Shown here in pieces: positions 61,248-64,000 of a stretch of DNA of 64,000 nucleotides. The first letter of the stretch is position 1, and each line of letters opens with the position of its first letter. Under the pieces are notes generated by a model, which saw only the letters and a program-made list of their open reading frames with translations, was not told the origin of the DNA and did not search any database. A program made the translations under genes and the position numbers. Source of the DNA: CAVVTR01 sp963751245 (lineage in GTDB: Bacteria; Acidobacteriota; Thermoanaerobaculia; Thermoanaerobaculales; Thermoanaerobaculaceae); NCBI GenBank assembly GCA_963751245.1, contig CAVVTR010000008.1, positions 62,001 to 126,000 of the forward strand. Direction: 5' to 3'.

Positions 61248-62648
61248 GTGGTTCGACCGGCAAGACGGGGTCCTTTCGCCGAGGTCCAACCGCGACGGCA
61301 TGCGCACCCCGTCACGGGACAGATCCGTACGTCCCTGCGGCGCGCTGCCTCGGGGCGCGTCCTCCGCACCCTCCACCGCATCACCCAGGCCCTCGAGGTG
61401 GCCGTCGAGGCCGACGCCGCCATCTGGGCCGCGCTGGTCGGGCTCACGGCGGGCGAGGGCCTCGGCTTCAACCGGGCCTTCATCCTCCTCGAGGAGGACG
61501 GCGTCCTGCACGGCCACTTCGGCGTCGGGCCGCAGACCCGTGACGACGCCCAGATCGTCTGGAGCGAGATCCGGCACCAGGCGTCGCGGCCCTTCGACCA
61601 CCTGCTCGTTCCGGACACGCGCCTGATGGCCCGGGAGCGCAGCCGCCACGTGGCCACCCTGCGCGAGCTCACCCACCCCGTCCAGAACGACTGCGAGTCG
61701 TGGCGGCAGGGGTTCGTGGCCCGCGGGCTGCACCAGAGCAGCTGTGTCCGGCACTGGATCCAGGTGCTCGACTCCCCGGCGCTGGCCGTGCTCCCCATGG
61801 TGGGGGGAGCGCGCCCGTGGGGGGTGATCATCGCGGACAACTTCGTGACCCGCTCTCCGATCACACCGTCGCTCCTGCAGGCTGCGGAGACGCTGGTCCA
61901 CACCCTCCGGGTGGCCCTCGAGCGCACCCACCTGCTGGCCAAGCTCCGCACCGAGCACGAGCAGCTCCTCGCCGCCGAGCACGCCGCGGCGCTGCTGGAG
62001 ACCACGCGCTCCCTGGCCCATGACCTGAAGAACCCGCTGGCCCTGGCCGGCGGCCTGGCACGGGAGCTGGCCGCGGACCCCTCAGCGGACCCTGCCACCC
62101 TCGGCAAGCGGTTGAGCATCATCGCCGATGCGGTGCGGCGCGCCGAGGAGCGCGTCGCCGAGCTCACCGAGGGCATCGCTCCCCGGGCCGCCGCCGTGGA
62201 CCTGCGGCCGGTGGACGTGGGCACGGTGGCCGAGGGCGTGGTGGAGGCGTTCCGGCCACTGATGGCCACCAGGGGGGTGCGCCTGCTGTGCTACCGCCCG
62301 CCCCGCCCCCTGCTGGCCGCCGCCGTCCCGTCCCGCGTCGACCGCTGCCTGGAGAACCTGGTGGGCAACGCCCTGAACGCGCTCTCGCCCACGGGCGGCA
62401 CCGTCCAGGTGGTGGCGCGGGAGGACAGCGACTGGATCCGGCTCGAGGTGGCCGACGACGGGCCCGCGCTGCCGCCGGGCCTGCGGACCGCGCCGTTCGC
62501 CGGAGGCGTGACGACACGGCGCGGCGGCAGCGGTCTCGGCCTGGCCAGCGTGCGGCGCATGGCCGAGTCCATGGGGGGCCGCGTGGAGTACGATGAGAAG
62601 GACCCGGGATGGGTCCGCTTCACCGTCCTCCTGCGGAGGTGGTCGTGA
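61248..62648 (+). CDS. GAF-domain sensor histidine kinase
   Basis: This cytosolic kinase has a GAF-like sensor domain (about 61340-61950 in DNA), a helical connector, the phospho-acceptor motif SLAHDLKNPLALAGG, and the ATPase boxes ENLVGNALNAL (N), DDGPALPP (G1) and GGSGLGLASVRRM (G2). The GTG at 61248 is preferred because GGGAGGGG precedes it; ATG 61173 and TTG 61167 would add an unstructured leader. No transmembrane helix is present, so it senses an internal cue. Its stop codon overlaps the response-regulator start by 4 bp. Confidence 0.88.
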   Translation: MVRPARRGPFAEVQPRRHAHPVTGQIRTSLRRAASGRVLRTLHRITQALEVAVEADAAIWAALVGLTAGEGLGFNRAFILLEEDGVLHGHFGVGPQTRDDAQIVWSEIRHQASRPFDHLLVPDTRLMARERSRHVATLRELTHPVQNDCESWRQGFVARGLHQSSCVRHWIQVLDSPALAVLPMVGGARPWGVIIADNFVTRSPITPSLLQAAETLVHTLRVALERTHLLAKLRTEHEQLLAAEHAAALLETTRSLAHDLKNPLALAGGLARELAADPSADPATLGKRLSIIADAVRRAEERVAELTEGIAPRAAAVDLRPVDVGTVAEGVVEAFRPLMATRGVRLLCYRPPRPLLAAAVPSRVDRCLENLVGNALNALSPTGGTVQVVAREDSDWIRLEVADDGPALPPGLRTAPFAGGVTTRRGGSGLGLASVRRMAESMGGRVEYDEKDPGWVRFTVLLRRWS

Positions 62649-63004
62649 GAACAGCGTGCCTTTTGTTCGTGGATGACGAGGAGGGTCTGCTCGAGCTCTA
62701 CCGCTCGGCGTTCACGCGCCTCGGCTACGAGGTCGCCACCGCGTCCACCCTGGCGGCGGCCAGGCAGCGCCTCGACCAGGGCGGCATCGATCTCCTGGTC
62801 CTCGACATCCGGCTGACCGAAGGGTCCGGCCTGCAGCTCCTTCGCGAGGCGAAGTCCTCGCATCCCCGGCTCCCGGTGATCCTCAACACCGCCTACGCCC
62901 GTTACCAGGACGACTTCTCCTCCTGGCTGGCCGACGCGTACGTCGTGAAGTCGTCCGACCTCTCCGAGCTCAAGCGCGTCGTGAGCAACATCCTGGAGGA
63001 CTGA
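62645..63004 (+). CDS. Single-domain response regulator receiver
   Basis: This 119-residue receiver-only protein has the acid pocket D10 D11, phospho-acceptor D54 (LVLDIRLTEG) and conserved K102 (VVKSSD). The GTG start overlaps the histidine kinase stop (GTGA), so the pair is translationally coupled. With no output domain it probably acts by protein-protein contact, as CheY or Spo0F do. The next gene begins 2 bp after its stop. Confidence 0.92.
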   Translation: MRTACLLFVDDEEGLLELYRSAFTRLGYEVATASTLAAARQRLDQGGIDLLVLDIRLTEGSGLQLLREAKSSHPRLPVILNTAYARYQDDFSSWLADAYVVKSSDLSELKRVVSNILED

Positions 63005-63006
63005 CC

Positions 63007-64000
63007 ATGATCCCTGTGGTGATGGCGGGAGGGTTCGGCACCCGGATCCGGCCCCTCTCGGCCAACCGGCCCAAGCCCATGCTGCCCGTGGTGAACGTGC
63101 CGATCCTCGAGCGGGTGCTCCTCCACCTCGCCCAGCACGACATGCGCGAGGCGATCCTTCTTGTCTACCACGACCCGGCCAAGATCCGCGACGCCTTCGA
63201 GGAAGGCGGCCGGCTCGGCATGAAGCTCCACTACTACCAGGCCGACCAGGACTACGGCACCGCGGGCGCCGTCGCCCACGGCGCCGACCAGGTCCGCTCC
63301 GACCGCTACCTGGTGGTGTCGGGCGACGTGCTGTGCGACTTCGACCTGTCGGCGACGGTGGCGTTCCACGAGAAGAACCGGGCGGCGGCGACCATCGGCC
63401 TGACCCACGTCCCCAACCCGCTGCAGTTCGGCATCGTCATCATCGACGGCGAGGGCCGGGTGCGGCGCTTCCTCGAGAAGCCGACCTGGGGCGAGGTCTT
63501 CTCCGACACCGTGAATACCGGAGTGTACGTCCTCGAGGCCTCCGTCCTCGAGCAGGTGCCCCGCCACGAGGCGATGGACTTCTCCCGGGAGCTCTTCCCC
63601 CGCCTGCTGGCCTCCGGCGCCCCCCTGTACGGGCACGTCCTGGATGGGTACTGGCGCGACATCGGCGACCCGGAGTCGTACCTCGCCGCCCACGCCGACT
63701 TCTTCCACGGCACGCTGCGCATCGTTCCTCCGGGGGAGCTCCGCCAGATCGGCGGCAAGCCCATCTGGATCGAGGGCGACTGCGAGATCGACCCATCGGC
63801 CGAGATCCGCGGCACCGTCGTGCTGGGCGCGGACTGCCGGATCGGCGCCGGGGTCCGCCTCGAGGACGTGGTCATCGGGCCCGGGACGATCGTTGGGTCC
63901 GGGGCGGAGATCCGCCGGACCGTGGTGTGGGACACCGCCCGGATCGGCGAGCGCGCCCGCGTCGAGGGCTCGGCCCTGGGCTCCCGGGTGGTGGTGGGCG
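63007..64000 (+). CDS. Sugar nucleotidyltransferase (mannose-1-P guanylyltransferase-like), 3' partial
   Basis: The gene runs off the right edge; 331 residues are visible. It starts MIPVVMAGGFGTRIRPLSA with NRPKPMLPV, the NTP-transferase signature. It continues with the nucleotide/sugar-binding stretch QDYGTAGAVAHGADQVR, VVSGDVLCDFDLSATV and FLEKPTWGEVFSDTVNTGVYVL, then a left-handed beta-helix (from about residue 255: EIDPSAEIRGTVVLGADCRIGAG). It should activate a sugar-1-phosphate, probably mannose or glucose, for polysaccharide synthesis. Many proteins with this N-terminus carry a fused phosphomannomutase further on, which cannot be checked here. It follows the response regulator by 2 bp. 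Confidence 0.9.
   Translation, partial: MIPVVMAGGFGTRIRPLSANRPKPMLPVVNVPILERVLLHLAQHDMREAILLVYHDPAKIRDAFEEGGRLGMKLHYYQADQDYGTAGAVAHGADQVRSDRYLVVSGDVLCDFDLSATVAFHEKNRAAATIGLTHVPNPLQFGIVIIDGEGRVRRFLEKPTWGEVFSDTVNTGVYVLEASVLEQVPRHEAMDFSRELFPRLLASGAPLYGHVLDGYWRDIGDPESYLAAHADFFHGTLRIVPPGELRQIGGKPIWIEGDCEIDPSAEIRGTVVLGADCRIGAGVRLEDVVIGPGTIVGSGAEIRRTVVWDTARIGERARVEGSALGSRVVVG

Overview
The window is about 70% GC, densely coded, and reads as a chromosomal segment of a Gram-negative, heterotrophic bacterium with a large exported proteome. Many proteins carry signal peptides or lipoboxes. The mix of a winged-helix/TolB-like/TPR regulator, several secreted peptidases, S74-tailed collagen-like surface proteins, a PQQ-type beta-propeller and a split proton-translocating transhydrogenase fits Acidobacteriota, perhaps a Thermoanaerobaculia-like lineage. 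That placement is inference from gene content; no rRNA is present to confirm it. No phage, conjugative element, CRISPR array or rRNA operon was seen.

Layout. 0-8.6 kb: the 3' part of an S9 peptidase, an SRPBCC protein, a PAS-GGDEF diguanylate cyclase, a CadC-like regulator divergent from a secreted hydrolase, then an accessory patch holding a decayed copy of the 14.3 kb transporter gene and the second copy of a short terminal-inverted-repeat element (first copy near 2.5 kb). 8.6-26.2 kb: two paralogous secreted fibre-like proteins (8.6-11.4 and 23.4-26.2 kb) flank a secreted TPR protein, a SatP-like transporter with an added winged-helix tail, a flavodoxin/ferredoxin protein fused in frame to DUF1801, DUF362 and DUF1847 proteins, a PQQ propeller and an MbcT/MbcA-type toxin-antitoxin pair. 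26.5-36.7 kb: a UBP zinc finger, a heavily frameshifted YfbK-like vWA gene coupled to an ECF sigma factor, a UPF0178 protein, an unusual glycosyltransferase-like/metallo-beta-lactamase fusion, tRNA-Leu(CAA) next to a 137-bp tandem array that repeats its 5' end, a Ycf46-like AAA ATPase and an S13 carboxypeptidase.

36.7-64 kb is mostly housekeeping: pntAA-pntAB-pntB, a membrane GGDEF protein, an AmpG-like permease, a two-gene lysine/saccharopine pathway, an alcohol dehydrogenase, an M16 peptidase pair followed by a C1-like peptidase, trehalose synthase/phosphatase, an S9A prolyl oligopeptidase, a secreted gluzincin, a PIG-L deacetylase, and a histidine kinase/response regulator/sugar nucleotidyltransferase operon running off the right edge.

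Functionally the segment combines extracellular peptide breakdown (S9 twice, M16, C1, a gluzincin) with intracellular amino-acid use (LKR/SDH), redox balancing (Pnt), peptidoglycan turnover (S13, AmpG-like), c-di-GMP signalling and surface fibres. Four loci show apparent single-base frameshifts. The vWA gene alone has about eight, so either local assembly error or gene decay is present and must be settled before those genes are interpreted.
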